From assembly GCF_020740795.1 (NCBI RefSeq), contig NC_067287.1, positions 12,539,501 to 12,603,500 of the forward strand: a stretch of 64,000 nucleotides of DNA. Direction: 5' to 3'. Below the pieces are notes generated by a model. The model ran no database searches, was not told where the DNA came from, and was given only the letters and a program-made list of their open reading frames with translations. The DNA comes from Apus apus. Its lineage: Eukaryota > Chordata > Aves > Apodiformes > Apodidae. Within the stretch, counting starts at the first letter, position 1; each line of letters begins with the position of its first letter. Both the position numbers and the translations under genes were made by a program. Shown one piece after another: positions 39,001-47,600 of the stretch.

Positions 39001-40675
39001 CAAGAGTGAGGCACTCTATGAATGTACTTCATGCATCATTAGGCACAGACACATAGACTGACCAATGAAGTTTGATTTGTGGGAGCAGGGGGTGGATGTT
39101 AAAGCCAAAAGAAAATAGGGAGATTAGTCTAAGCTGAAAAGGATTTTGGTGTGAGAATTTTCAGCACTCTGCCTGAGTGATACTCAATAGCTAGAAGGCT
39201 TTTGCTTGAAGCTCCCCATGAGGTTAGGTGGCCAGGATCTGCTCCAGCTGCATGAGACACCTCCTGAAGGTAATTTACCTCTTGTGTCCCACACAGCTGC
39301 TCTAAGGTGGGAGGAATGACTGAGGATGAAGCTTAAATGAGCATTTCAGATTGTATCTGAAGTCAGCTAAATACCTAACTCACCTCTTGAGTTAGGGGCC
39401 TCACCAGAACCTTCATGTGTTCTGAAAATCTAGTTGTTTCCCATGAATAACTCAAATAGCTTTAGATACTGATCTTACTTCCCATGATCTGTCTTGCCTC
39501 TTCTAGCAGTTTTATTAAGATTCCTTTGCCTTGGCAGAATACAAACAGGTAAATTATTCCTGCAAGCACAGCATTTATACTGATACGTGGTCAAAATAAT
39601 CAGGTGGATGCTGCTGAGACGGCTTGATCATAACTATATTCCTTTGTTCAGCAAGAAGTCTGTTTTTCAGAACAGATCACCTCTAGATACTATCCTAGAT
39701 GCTTTTGTAAGCTCAGTGAAGCTTTCTGGTTCAGCTGAATGTGTGTGTGTTACCATTGCTAGATTTTAGGAGAGGGACTGTCTTCATCCAGTCTAAACTC
39801 GTTTAGCTTCATGGAAGGCAATTAAGAGCATGGTCTTTACTAGACTAACTGGAGTTTTATAAGAACATGCAGGATCAAGAGCTGCTATGGGGATGGTAAA
39901 ATGCTAAACAATCCAGATAGTTCCAGGCAAGCAGTTTAGTGTAAAGTTTTTATTAAGCTCATTAGCAGCTGCAGGGCCCTTAATTAATCAGTCATGTACT
40001 TTAATAATCTTATGAGCAGGGTTACTCATGACTGTGTAGGGCTAGACACCAGATGTTGGTTGATAACTGTCCTCTAAATTTGATACTGGCACTGAAAGAA
40101 ACTTGAATGAAATTCTTAAAAGTATTTTGTGTTGGCTTCTTTTCTTCTGCCCTTCAGATGGTGCAAAACTTCCAAGATGAATCTTGTTTTGTTATCAGCA
40201 CATTAAAAGGTATGTATTACTGCTGCCATTACATGTAGTTCTAAAAAGTTGCAGTAAATATAACCACAAACTCAGTGCAGCTATCCTGAAATAAGTAATC
40301 TAATTCAGTGTAAGTCAAGGTGTTGCATCAACTTACACTGTGATAGACTGATCTGTGCTTTCCTCTCAGTTACACTGTTAGAAAACTTCCATAAATCCAT
40401 TGATATCACTGACATAAATGAGCAGAAAACCTTCTAGTGAAATCATAAAAGATGACAGCATCTTATATTTTTTTTTATATAAATGCTTTGCCTTAGATGT
40501 TCAACATGGATTTTTATGAATGGGTTGTGGAACAAGGGTTCAAACCATTGCAAACTACCTGAGAAGAAAATCTGGAGTTCTGTATCCATGCTGTTTTCTA
40601 AAAACAATGAAAAAATTTTTGCTTTTCTTTGTTACAGCTGAAAGCAATGATGGCTACCACATAATTTTAAAATGA
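8539..40675 (+). CDS. TFCP2L1: TFCP2L1, CP2/grainyhead-family transcription factor, complete, 15 coding exons
   Basis: A sequence-specific nuclear transcription factor of the LBP-1/CP2 subfamily. In mammals it supports naive pluripotency and the development of kidney collecting-duct and other epithelia. The coding exons are 8539-8600, 12864-13015, 27136-27212, 28838-28943, 29210-29316, 29920-30072, 31726-31836, 33570-33661, 35008-35056, 35153-35246, 36145-36235, 36904-37004, 37998-38140, 40158-40209 and 40638-40675. They sum to 1428 nt, giving 475 residues plus TGA, and every junction is GT-AG and in frame. Order of parts: short N-terminus; CP2 DNA-binding domain, about residues 40-255, with the family loop [15 protein letters not shown] at 181-195; Ser/Pro/Asn-rich linker 257-303; SAM-like domain about 304-365; C-terminal oligomerisation domain about 367-475. 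The N-terminus [14 protein letters not shown] and the whole reading match TFCP2L1 rather than TFCP2 or UBP1, judged from memory. Human is 479 residues; the difference is one residue in exon 12 and three missing at the C-terminus. Confidence 0.97.
8601..12863 (+). other. TFCP2L1: TFCP2L1 intron 1
   Basis: GT-AG intron of 4.26 kb. Its first 300 bases are CpG island. It then has a 31-T run (8995-9025) and shorter T runs near 9240, 9510 and 10130. 12290-12460 is an AT-rich block with several TAAT cores. No repeat family recognised. Confidence 0.9.
8995..9025. repeat. 31-base T homopolymer
   Basis: An uninterrupted run of 31 T early in intron 1. It is the longest homopolymer in the window. Confidence 0.97.
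12864..13015 (+). CDS. TFCP2L1: TFCP2L1 coding exon 2
   Basis: Encodes residues 21-71 plus the first base of Gly72. It follows the acceptor TTGCAG and ends at CAAG before the donor GTAGGG. It carries [19 protein letters not shown], a hallmark of TFCP2L1, and the start of the CP2 domain ([18 protein letters not shown]). Confidence 0.96.
13016..27135 (+). other. TFCP2L1: TFCP2L1 intron 2
   Basis: The largest intron, 14.1 kb, nearly 45% of the genomic span of the coding region. It is unique-looking sequence with scattered chance ORFs. I see no CR1 fragment, RNA gene or extra exon in it. An alternative exon or enhancer could be present but is not evident by eye. Confidence 0.85.
27136..27212 (+). 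CDS. TFCP2L1: TFCP2L1 coding exon 3
   Basis: Encodes residues 72-97 ([17 protein letters not shown] onward), part of the CP2 DNA-binding domain. Acceptor CTCTAG, donor GTAAGG. It lies after a 14.1 kb intron and keeps frame with exons 2 and 4. Confidence 0.95.
27213..28837 (+). other. TFCP2L1: TFCP2L1 intron 3
   Basis: GT-AG intron of 1.6 kb. 27690-27930 is a stretch of degenerate, loosely repeated GGATTC/GGATCC-like words (see findings). Nothing else recognised. Confidence 0.85.
28838..28943 (+). CDS. TFCP2L1: TFCP2L1 coding exon 4
   Basis: Encodes residues 98-132 plus one base of Asp133. It contains [19 protein letters not shown] and [15 protein letters not shown], among the most conserved stretches of the CP2 DNA-binding domain. 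Acceptor TTGACAG, donor GTGAGA. Confidence 0.97.
29210..29316 (+). CDS. TFCP2L1: TFCP2L1 coding exon 5
   Basis: Encodes residues 133-168 ([17 protein letters not shown] to KRASAFIQ) in the CP2 domain. Acceptor TCTACAG, donor GTAAGA. Only a 266-base intron separates it from exon 4. Confidence 0.97.
29920..30072 (+). CDS. TFCP2L1: TFCP2L1 coding exon 6
   Basis: Encodes residues 169-219. It holds the signature CP2/grainyhead loop [17 protein letters not shown] followed by [13 protein letters not shown]. The exon is exactly 51 codons. Acceptor TTGCCAG, donor GTATGA. Confidence 0.97.
30073..31725 (+). other. TFCP2L1: TFCP2L1 intron 6
   Basis: GT-AG intron of 1.65 kb. About a third is an antisense CR1 (30863-31370). 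30073-30862 and 31371-31725 show nothing recognisable. Confidence 0.85.
30863..31370 (-). mobile_element. CR1 LINE 3' fragment, antisense, in intron 6
   Basis: Starts with ATCATAGAATTGTAGG and GGTTGGAAGGGACCTCTAG, the complement of the CR1 3' terminus. It continues through GTCTCCAGAGAAGGAGACTC and CTGGGCAGCCTGTTCCAGTG. The minus strand near 31300 still reads [20 protein letters not shown], the CR1 reverse-transcriptase tail. This is the best preserved CR1 in the window and is 5'-truncated, as is usual. Confidence 0.95.
31726..31836 (+). CDS. TFCP2L1: TFCP2L1 coding exon 7
   Basis: Encodes residues 220-256, a very basic, charged segment ([18 protein letters not shown]) followed by [13 protein letters not shown]. 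This closes the CP2 domain and is rich in Lys, Arg and Glu. It is exactly 37 codons. Acceptor TTATAG, donor GTAAAG. Confidence 0.96.
31837..35007 (+). other. TFCP2L1: TFCP2L1 introns 7 and 8 (around exon 8)
   Basis: Intron 7 is 31837-33569 and intron 8 is 33662-35007, both GT-AG. They contain a short TTG run near 32513 and otherwise unique sequence. The open frames overlapping exon 8 are read-through into intron and are not separate genes. Confidence 0.8.
33570..33661 (+). CDS. TFCP2L1: TFCP2L1 coding exon 8
   Basis: Encodes residues 257-286 plus two bases of Gly287: [19 protein letters not shown] then a Ser/Asn-rich run. This is the flexible linker between the DNA-binding and SAM-like domains. 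Acceptor CCAACAG. The donor is read as GTATGT at 33662, which is the choice that keeps frame with exon 9. Confidence 0.94.
35008..35056 (+). CDS. TFCP2L1: TFCP2L1 coding exon 9
   Basis: A small 49-base exon encoding residues 287-303 ([17 protein letters not shown]), part of the Pro/Ser linker and the least conserved piece against human as remembered. Acceptor TTTTTAG, donor GTAAGT. Only 96 bases of intron separate it from exon 10. Confidence 0.93.
35153..35246 (+). CDS. TFCP2L1: TFCP2L1 coding exon 10
   Basis: Encodes residues 304-334 plus one base of Gly335: [20 protein letters not shown] then CRLFSSFS. This is the first half of the SAM-like domain. Acceptor AATGTAG, donor GTGAGT. Confidence 0.96.
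35505..35860 (-). mobile_element. CR1 LINE fragment, antisense, in intron 10
   Basis: Begins TATCACAGAATGACAGC, then GGAAATTCCACAGTCTCTC, GTGAAAAAGTTTTTCCTTAT and GAGAAGGGTCTGGCTCCCTT. These follow the antisense CR1 3' UTR in order, with much divergence. The right boundary is uncertain. Confidence 0.75.
36145..36235 (+). CDS. TFCP2L1: TFCP2L1 coding exon 11
   Basis: Encodes residues 335-364 plus two bases of Arg365: [20 protein letters not shown] then IRLFNAIKG. This is the second half of the SAM-like domain, with the usual LLxMSxEDxxxICGxxDGxRLxN pattern. Acceptor TATGTAG. The donor GTTTGT is the weakest in the gene. Confidence 0.95.
36904..37004 (+). CDS. TFCP2L1: TFCP2L1 coding exon 12
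   Basis: Encodes residues 365-398 plus one base of Val399: [18 protein letters not shown], then a variable loop [10 protein letters not shown]. It starts the C-terminal oligomerisation domain. The loop is one residue shorter than human as I recall it. Acceptor CTGTAG, donor GTAAGT. Confidence 0.95.
37618..37665 (-). mobile_element. Short CR1 3'-terminal stub, antisense, in intron 12
   Basis: TAGAATCATAGAATGCCAGG followed by TTGGAAGGAACCTCAAA is the complement of the CR1 terminal repeat and adjacent tail. Only about 50 bases are recognisable, consistent with a severely 5'-truncated insertion. Confidence 0.75.
37998..38140 (+). CDS. TFCP2L1: TFCP2L1 coding exon 13
   Basis: Encodes residues 399-446, the core of the C-terminal domain: [20 protein letters not shown], then [20 protein letters not shown] and HVLVSNE. 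Acceptor TTGCAG, donor GTAAGG. Confidence 0.96.
38141..40157 (+). other. TFCP2L1: TFCP2L1 intron 13
   Basis: GT-AG intron of 2.0 kb, AT-rich, with short A/T homopolymers near 38350. No repeat family, exon or RNA gene recognised. Confidence 0.8.
40158..40209 (+). CDS. TFCP2L1: TFCP2L1 coding exon 14
   Basis: Encodes residues 447-463 ([17 protein letters not shown]) plus one base of Ala464. Acceptor CTTCAG, donor GTATGT. Frame and sequence fit the penultimate exon of the family. Confidence 0.95.
40638..40675 (+). CDS. TFCP2L1: TFCP2L1 last coding exon (15)
   Basis: Encodes Ala464 to Lys475 ([11 protein letters not shown]) and ends in TGA at 40673-40675. Acceptor GTTACAG. Mammalian TFCP2L1, as remembered, continues with Cys-Gly-Leu; here TGA sits where the Cys codon would be. 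Confidence 0.95.
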
Positions 40676-41980
40676 CCGTCCTGCACAGAAAGACTTTAAC
40701 AGCCTAAAAATTAGTGCCTCACTGAGATTGCTACAACCTAGACTGGAAACATGAAGAACCTTCTGGATAAAATGCTCTTACGAACTAAGAATTACCAAAC
40801 AGCTTAAGGAAAAACTTGCTTTTACAGATTTTTTTGGTGGTGTGTGGTTTAGTTGTTTGGGTTTTTTTTTTTGAAGCTGAGAACATCCTCAAAGCTTGTA
40901 CATGTTTCTTCCTCTCTCCCTTCCTCTTCAGTCTTAAAAATTGTCAAGGTTTCTGCTTATTACTTAGAAACATCTGCCTTGTACTAAAGGGAAATGAAAG
41001 ATAAACAAAGCCCAATTTTCTAGACACTTCATGGTTGGGTGAATTGATTTATTTACTGTTCTGAGTACTCTCTTGCTTTCAACACACACCCTGTTGCTGA
41101 TGGAGATAGGCTCCCTGGGGCTCTTCTTTTACTCTTTGAGGTGGAAGGCTTGTGACTAAATATAGAAACAGATTGGACAGTGCAGAGGATGGACTTGGTG
41201 CCCAGTCTGCACCCAGAGTTTCAATCCTGGGAGCCTGCACTTAGCTGCTTTCCACCTGTAGATGTGCTCAAAGTCCAGAGACCTCGGTCTGTCCTGGCAG
41301 AGCTTCTGTAATACCAATCCGACTGAACGATTTTGCAAGGTTTGAGAGAGGACAGACAACCTGAGGCAAGCAGTTCAGTGCCATGTTATGTCTTCAGCTT
41401 CAGAGTAGTCTCCTTGAATGGAGTAAATGAAGGTTTTCCAAGGAAGTGTTTTGAACACTGAAAGTTACAGAGCTCACGACAAATTCATACTATGGATTTA
41501 TTCTGCTTTGCAAAGCATTGATTAACTGCTATCTTTGCTGGAACTAGGTTATGATCTGAATGTTTTTTCTTCCTGTTACTCACTGAAGTAAGTAAAACTG
41601 AGTTTTGATTGAGTCCAGGTAACCAATCATCTTAGTTGTTGCTTCTTATATTCTTGCTGTTTCACTTTTGACTCTTGTTTCAAATATCTGCAACTATAGT
41701 CAACTCTTCCCTCCCTTGGTCTTTTGGGAAGCCATCCAAGCTTCTCTAAGCCAAAAAAGTAGCTTCCACTGATGTCAAAGACAAACTGGATGACACCCTC
41801 CTTGCATGGATGAAGCTAATTACTAAGGCTGTTTTCCAAACCAAATGTCCATATAGCATCAAATTCTGATACCTGAACATTTAATCTCATCCTGAATTGA
41901 GATGAAAAGCTGAAATACCAAAAACTTTCCTGGAATGGATATTTTTCAAAAAACGAGAAACTGTCAGCTGGAAAACGCTG

Positions 41981-41986
41981 AATAAA
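41981..41986 (+). terminator. TFCP2L1: Candidate proximal polyadenylation signal
   Basis: Canonical AATAAA 1.3 kb after the stop, followed within 25 bases by TGTTCTAGCCTTTTG. Another AATAAA at 42347 is a second proximal candidate. Usage cannot be seen from sequence. Confidence 0.3.
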
Positions 41987-42059
41987 ATGTTCTAGCCTTT
42001 TGAAATGGAAACATTTAATTAAATCCATTTGGCCCTTAAAGCAGCATCAGTTTGAGCTA

Positions 42060-42590
42060 CTGTTGCAGACCTCAGAAATTACCATTCAAGTGCCTTGTGC
42101 GCCGTGTCTCCCTTGGGGCCTGGCTCCTTGGCTGGGTTACAGATCCCATGATGCTCTTACTGTGGGTTCGTCAAAGGGGGAATGCGTCACGGAGGCTGGA
42201 GGGGTGCCCAGGAGCCCAGCCTTCTGGGAAAGAGGGGGACATGCAGCCCGTGAATTACAGCTCCCAGCTGACACGGGAGGAATTCGGACAGACACGGACT
42301 GATATTTTTCTGACACAAACACTGTGTTTCAAGTTTTCCCAACAGAAATAAACAGCGAAATATTGAGAAAAGCAACCTTTTTTTCATTAAAAGCATCGAG
42401 TTTTGAGAAGAAAGCACCACCCATCCCCACTTTTTTCTTTTTTTTACACCAAAAATAATACTAGAATAGAAAAATTGTGTTACAATGGGAAAACCTTCGG
42501 CCAACTCAGCTAATTGAGTAACATGGCCTACTTAGGCACGATCTTGCTCAACTGGCTGTCCTGCACGCTCCATGAATTGTAGTGTTTCTG
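42060..42590. promoter_or_regulatory. ZNF143-like motif cluster in a locally CpG-enriched patch
   Basis: Two plus-strand matches to the ZNF143/STAF site type ACTACAnnTCCCAnnATGC lie at 42137-42154 (TTACAGATCCCATGATGC) and 42253-42272 (AATTACAGCTCCCAGCTGAC). A third, poorer match lies on the minus strand at 42563-42583. 42183-42191 holds TGCGTCACG, close to a CREB/ATF site. CpGs cluster at 42099-42300, against few in the neighbouring sequence. This mix is typical of promoters or chromatin-loop anchors, but function is inferred. Confidence 0.45.
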
Positions 42591-43293
42591 CAAAAAGGAT
42601 GCTCAGGCTTTGGGTCACAGAAGTTCCTCCTGAAGTGAAGGAGCTTGAGGCTTCTTGGTTAAGGACCAGGTTGTGTAGGTGAGGAGGTTGTAAGTGGTCT
42701 CCTGACAAGGAGGGGAGATCAGATGGAGAGGCCAGGGCGAGTTTTGGGGGAAGAAATGTCTTTGTGGAGGATGGGAAACACCATCTATTTCAGATAAAGG
42801 TGAGGCCATGCCGAGCTCGACCCTGCCTTGGTGCCTTTGTAGCCTCCCTGGCTCCACTGTTGCACACGTGGAGGAGGGCAGCTGGGGAACCCTTGTCCCT
42901 GGCCACATAGTTATAGCTGCCTTCCAGAACAGAATGAATTCCATCTGTGTGAGTAGGTGGGACCAACGTACCCCTGCATAGCAGGAGCTGTTTGGTTTCT
43001 TTTGTGGGAGATGCTTTAGATGTATGTTGGCTGTGCTTTTTCATCCTGTTTTGTAATACTGGCTCAATATATGGCATGGCTGTTACTGGCCTGCAACAGA
43101 GGGATGAATCTGATCTGATGAAAAGTGTTTAAGAAAGACCTTGGAGTTGCTAGGAGTGTAGCATGTACCATATCTGCTTACATGTGATAGCTCTGTAATT
43201 CAAGGGTCACAGCAATACTGAAACACAGCAGTGTGAAGAAAGGTTAGAGGTAGCTTTGCTTCCAGGGACTGAGAACTGTTTCCCTATTTGAAA

Positions 43294-43312
43294 AAACAAC
43301 AACAACAACAAT
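43294..43312. repeat. Short AAC-type microsatellite
   Basis: About five AAC units followed by AATAAAC. Complementary TTG runs occur at 4744-4756 and near 32513-32526. All are short. Confidence 0.8.
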
Positions 43313-43805
43313 AAACAAAACCCCAAACTTGTTCTTGATTATTTAAAAACCAAATCTTGCCCATAAGGAATGATATGCAAAACTCCTCAGTGTTTCAGTT
43401 GCACTTGCCGGATTAATTTTAAACAAAAGTAACTCTCTATTAGGGCCTTGTTATATATAGATTTTTTAAAAGAAAATAATTTTATACTGGTATGAGGGTG
43501 AATTTGACAATATATCTTGTTCTCCTTTCTGTGCTGCTAAAAAGGTGTATGAGAGTAAACAAACAGATTATAAATATTATCCCACTGGGTGGGCTGTACT
43601 GTTGTGTCTAGGTCAGCCTGTTTGTAAAGCTGCATAGCTTTAATGAGCGTGTAAGGCCTATGTTTACTTGGCAGAGTAGTTGTAGCCCTTGTTGAACCTC
43701 TCCAGACCCAGCAGAAATGTGGAGGATTGTTCTCAGTAACATCCATGCCATGAATGTGCAGCACAGCTAGTTTAATGTCTAGGAGAATGTTGAGTTACTT
43801 CAATT

Positions 43806-44170
43806 TATAGACTCTTGATTTGGAAGGGACCCATAAGGATCACTGAGTCCAACTCCCTGCTCCTCTCAGGGTTACCTAAAAGAAAAACATGAGTAAGAGC
43901 ATCGTCCAGATGCTCTTTGAATTCTGACAGGCTGGGTGCCTGACCACTTTCCCGGGGAGCCTGTTCCAGTGCCTGACCACTCTCTTCGTGAAGAGCCTTT
44001 ACCTAATGGCCGATATGAACTGTCCCTGAGGCAGCTTCATTCTGTTTCCTTGTGTCCTACTGCTGGTCACCACAGAGAGGAGATCAGCAGCTCCCCCTCA
44101 GCTGCCCCCCTTGAGGAAGGTGTAGACTGTGATGCATCTGTAGGTGTCAGGATAACGTTGCACCCTCTGC
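43806..44170 (-). mobile_element. CR1 LINE fragment, antisense, downstream of the stop codon
   Basis: Contains GATTTGGAAGGGACCCATAA, GAGTCCAACTCCCTGCTC and GGGGAGCCTGTTCCAGTGCC. CTGACCACTCTCTTCGTGAA follows, matching a CR1 subfamily 3' region on the minus strand. It lies in the presumed 3' UTR or flank. Confidence 0.88.
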
Positions 44171-45434
44171 CCTTGTTGCATGGTGCTGCACAACCAACAG
44201 GCTGTTGTACACAAGCAAAATGGCCGCAAACCATCGTGACTAAGCAGCTCTAGCACAAGTGACCAGAGCAACCCTGCTGTGAGACTGGACTGCTGACAAA
44301 CCTTCCTCTATGCCTCCCAAAAACATAAAAGCAAACCCTTGCCCTGTTGAAGTTGGTGAGTTTGTGTATGCAGGAACCAGGCAAAGCCTTCAGGATTTAT
44401 GTTGGTGGCCTATGTGGAAAAGTAAGGAGAGAGAGACTTGTCTCACCAGTGTAAGTGGCAGGAAATCTGGCTAATGGCTTAGCCTCTCCCTGTGGTTACA
44501 GAGAGTCCGGCATCTCTGGAGAGACTTATTTGCCCTGCTTGAGGGTGTGACAGCCTCCAGAAGGCAGCTTTTGTCTCCTCAAGATTGGCAGGAGCAAAAA
44601 TTATTATTCTGGGCTAGATGTCTAAATACAAGATAGGCCAAAGACAAAGGAGATGAGTAGCTTCCCTTAATCTAAATATCCAAAGAGTTTTGCATTTATT
44701 TTGCTCTTAAGTGCCTGTTACGTTTATTCTTGCCTTTTTTTTTTGTTGTTGCTCCTGTTTTTCTTTTTGAAAAGTAAGAAATGAAACTTTCTGCTCAAGG
44801 TGATTTAAATAGGACTTTTTTTTTTTTTTCAGCACTATATGTGAAATTTGTGCAGCAGACCTTTATAAACTCTGGATTTTAGGATTACAAGGAATTTTAT
44901 GGTATCCCAAGTTGTCCAACGCTCGGGTTGTATGTATGATGACAGCCACTATGAGTAGAAGTGCACTTGCTGGCGATGAAAAGGCAAAACCATTACATGA
45001 TGAAAAGCAGTGTGACTTCAGCCAGTACTGCCAGGTTCTGATCAGAGCTGTACTGGCTGTTTGAAACCATTTCATTAATTGCAGTGTTTTCTCGGCAACT
45101 GAATAAATTGATACAGATCAGTTAGCATGACTGGTGATGGTCTGAGAACTCCTGGAAATACCTATGATCCACAACTGCAGGGCAGGGAATGGGCAAATAA
45201 TCTGGAATTTGTGGCATCTGACAGAGGTGAGAGAACTGATGGTGTTAAAGTTCCTGTTCTTTCAACTCGTCCTGCTTGGTTAATTGGCTAAAATAGAAAT
45301 AATAATTCAATCTGGAAAGTATTGGAGTTCTCACTGTCTTGGTGTGAAATTGAATGGGCTGAAGTTTCAAGATCTGGAGGTGGTCAAAGGATTCTTGCAG
45401 TTGAGAAGTCCTGAATGACAGTCTCCTTATAATG

Positions 45435-45485
45435 TAACATATACATATTTATGCATATATATACACACATACATACTGTACTGTA
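45435..45485. repeat. TA/CA-rich low-complexity stretch
   Basis: Alternating AT, CATA and CACA steps (around CATATATATACACACATACA) in the presumed 3' UTR. A degenerate purine-pyrimidine repeat rather than a clean microsatellite. Confidence 0.7.
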
Positions 45486-46656
45486 TCAACACATATCTGT
45501 GCTGAGTACTTGTGTTCTTTGGCTTTAACTGGTACTCTGCTTTGTTTAATTGCAGTTCAATGTAAAAGACTCTGGTTGATCAAGCTTCAAAACCCAGACG
45601 TTTCTGGGGTAGAAATGTAAAAGTCCGAAATAGTGACTCTAGGTGATTTGGACATGGTACGCTTGAAGCGATGTAAAGATGATTAATTTCTGCAATATAA
45701 ATCCCAGGCCTTGGTGAAAATGAGCGTATTCTTGCATGAACACTGAAGTTCTATATTGCAGCTTCTGAAGATTAGTTAAAGAGAAATAAATTGCCCAACG
45801 CTTCATAAACTAGTAAGAGCTACTCCCTAAGCAGAACAACCGTACGATGACTTTCCTAGCTCGATGTTGTATTGCTTAAGCATTGGCTGTAATTCTAACA
45901 ATCATCTGGTGGATGACTGGGACAGGTTTTTTTGTTTGTTTGTTTCTGGTTTTGGCTGTTCTCAAAGTCATACTTGTATTCAGACTGTAGCTTCTCTTTC
46001 TCCTCCAGTTATGGAATGGTTTAACTGTATGCTACTAATAGAAATACTTTCTTCAGATTGTAATTTGTTTGACAGCACAGGGTAATTGAAGTGGGGAGTG
46101 CTTGTCTGGCCATGATCATCCCTGCCGTGGGTGAATATGAGCAGGCAGACTGGAGGGGTATCTTAACATCTGTGCCTCTGTTTAAAAAAGAGTTAAGCTG
46201 GTGCCTAATTTTTTGTGCATTTTTGATTTGTACCTTTTTTTAATTGCCATTCCCTCAACACTCTTCTGCTCCCTGTGAGGGGATGCATTGGTCAGCAGCT
46301 GGTGGGTCCAGCTTTTCTAAGTAGCCTGTTGTTGTCCCAGTTTGCTTGGGTGAGCTTTTATTTTTCAAAAGGTGAGGGGAGTTCCCTCTCTTCACTGACA
46401 ATGCAGCCGTTCAAGACAGGAGATGCTGACCACAAAGTCAGCCTGACAGGTGAGGGTGAGTCGAGGTGGGTCGAATGGAGGCTGAGGCGAACCAGTTGTG
46501 AGTAAATACTGCCACACTCTTTGTCTTTTTGTTTGTTGGTTTTCGGTGGGGTTTTTTGTACATGAATAATAAAAAAAAAAGCATATTTTGCACTGGCTCT
46601 TGTACTGTTGTGCAGAAGAAATCTGTATCTAGAATCTGTGCTCCAGTCAAAATGCA

Positions 46657-46662
46657 AATAAA
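46657..46662 (+). terminator. TFCP2L1: Candidate distal polyadenylation signal
   Basis: AATAAA followed by CCTGTTTGTAAG and then a GT-rich stretch (TGTGGGGTTTGTC, 46679-46691). This is the most textbook polyadenylation context I found behind the gene. Assigning it to TFCP2L1 is inference. Confidence 0.45.
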
Positions 46663-46699
46663 CCTGTTTGTAAGAAATGTGGGGTTTGTCTTTGCTTTG

Positions 46700-47077
46700 C
46701 TGGGTGTGGATGGGCACAGGAGAGCCTCAACGTCAGCTCCTCCTCTGCATGTGGCTGTAAGGTGCTGGGCACCCTCCCAAAATCAATCAGCAAATTTGGA
46801 GTTTGCAAAATGCTGGTGAAAGAACCTCAGCTGTAGCCAAATGTCCTGCGGCATTTTCAAGTTGGGACTTGGCTTCATTGCTCTGTAGCACATTGAAGTG
46901 ACCAGTTCATATTTAATCCAGGTCAAGGCGTGAGGGAGAAATGCCTAATCCTTGCAAAAGCTGTGATAGTGGGCATAGGGCATATGCTTTGTGAGAACAC
47001 AAGCTGTGCTATATGCAAGAATCATGAAGAAGAAGCTGCAGGACATTTGGCTACAACCTATGTTCTCACTTGGTACA
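46700..47077. other. 3' intergenic between candidate poly(A) signal and CR1
   Basis: Unique sequence with no recognised gene, RNA or repeat. The frame running into the CR1 at 47078 is fortuitous up to that point. Confidence 0.55.
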
Positions 47078-47600
47078 CAGCACTGGTGAGGCTGCACCTC
47101 GAGTACTGTGTTCAGTTTTGAGACCCTCACCACAAGAAGGACTTTGAGGTGCTGGAGCGTGTCCAGAGAAGGACAATGAAGCTGGTGAAGGGTCTAGAGC
47201 ACAAGTATTGCAAGGAGAAGCTGAGGGAACTAGAGATGTTTAGCCTGGAGAAAAGGAGGCTTACTGCTCTCTGCAGCTGCCTGAAAGGAGGTTGTAGCAA
47301 GGTGGGGGTTGGTCTTTTCTCTCAAGTAACAAGTGACAGAACAAAAGGAAATGGCCTCAAGGTTTAGATCAGCTATTAGGAATTTATTTTTTTTTTCCTT
47401 GCAAGGGGTTGTCAGGCTCTGGAACAGGCTGCCCTGAGCAGTGGTGTAGTCACCATCCCTGGGGGTATTTAAAAGCTGTGTAGGTGTAGTGCTTTAGGGG
47501 CATGGTTTAGTGCTGGACTTTAGTGGTGGCAGTGCTGGGTTAACAGTTGGGTTTTATGATCTTAAAGGTCCTTTCCAAACAAAACGGTTCAGTGATTCTT
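47078..47600 (+). mobile_element. CR1 LINE 3' fragment, sense, 3' intergenic
   Basis: Translates in pieces as ALVRLHLEYCVQF, then a stop where Trp is expected, then [26 protein letters not shown] and [16 protein letters not shown]. This is the CR1 ORF2 C-terminus. It closes with GGTCCTTTCC and TGATTCTT near 47600. It is the same subfamily type as the promoter-proximal copy at 7782. Confidence 0.92.

Larger units (their letters stand above)
40676..46680 (+). other. TFCP2L1: Inferred long 3' UTR / 3' flank of TFCP2L1
   Basis: Non-coding sequence after the stop codon. Several AATAAA hexamers occur, at 41981, 42347, 45102, 45785 and 46657. The last has the best downstream GT-rich context, and mammalian TFCP2L1 has a 3' UTR of several kb as I recall, so a 6 kb UTR is plausible. 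It would include an antisense CR1 (43806-44170) and the ZNF143-like cluster (42137-42583). 45540-45920 is unusually rich in CpG and non-repetitive, like conserved UTR. A shorter UTR ending near 42.0-42.4 kb is equally possible. Confidence 0.45.

Noticed and set aside
46930..47367. Two plus-strand ORFs with LEYCVQF and [12 protein letters not shown] motifs
   Set aside because: CR1 ORF2 remnants separated by an in-frame stop; not functional.
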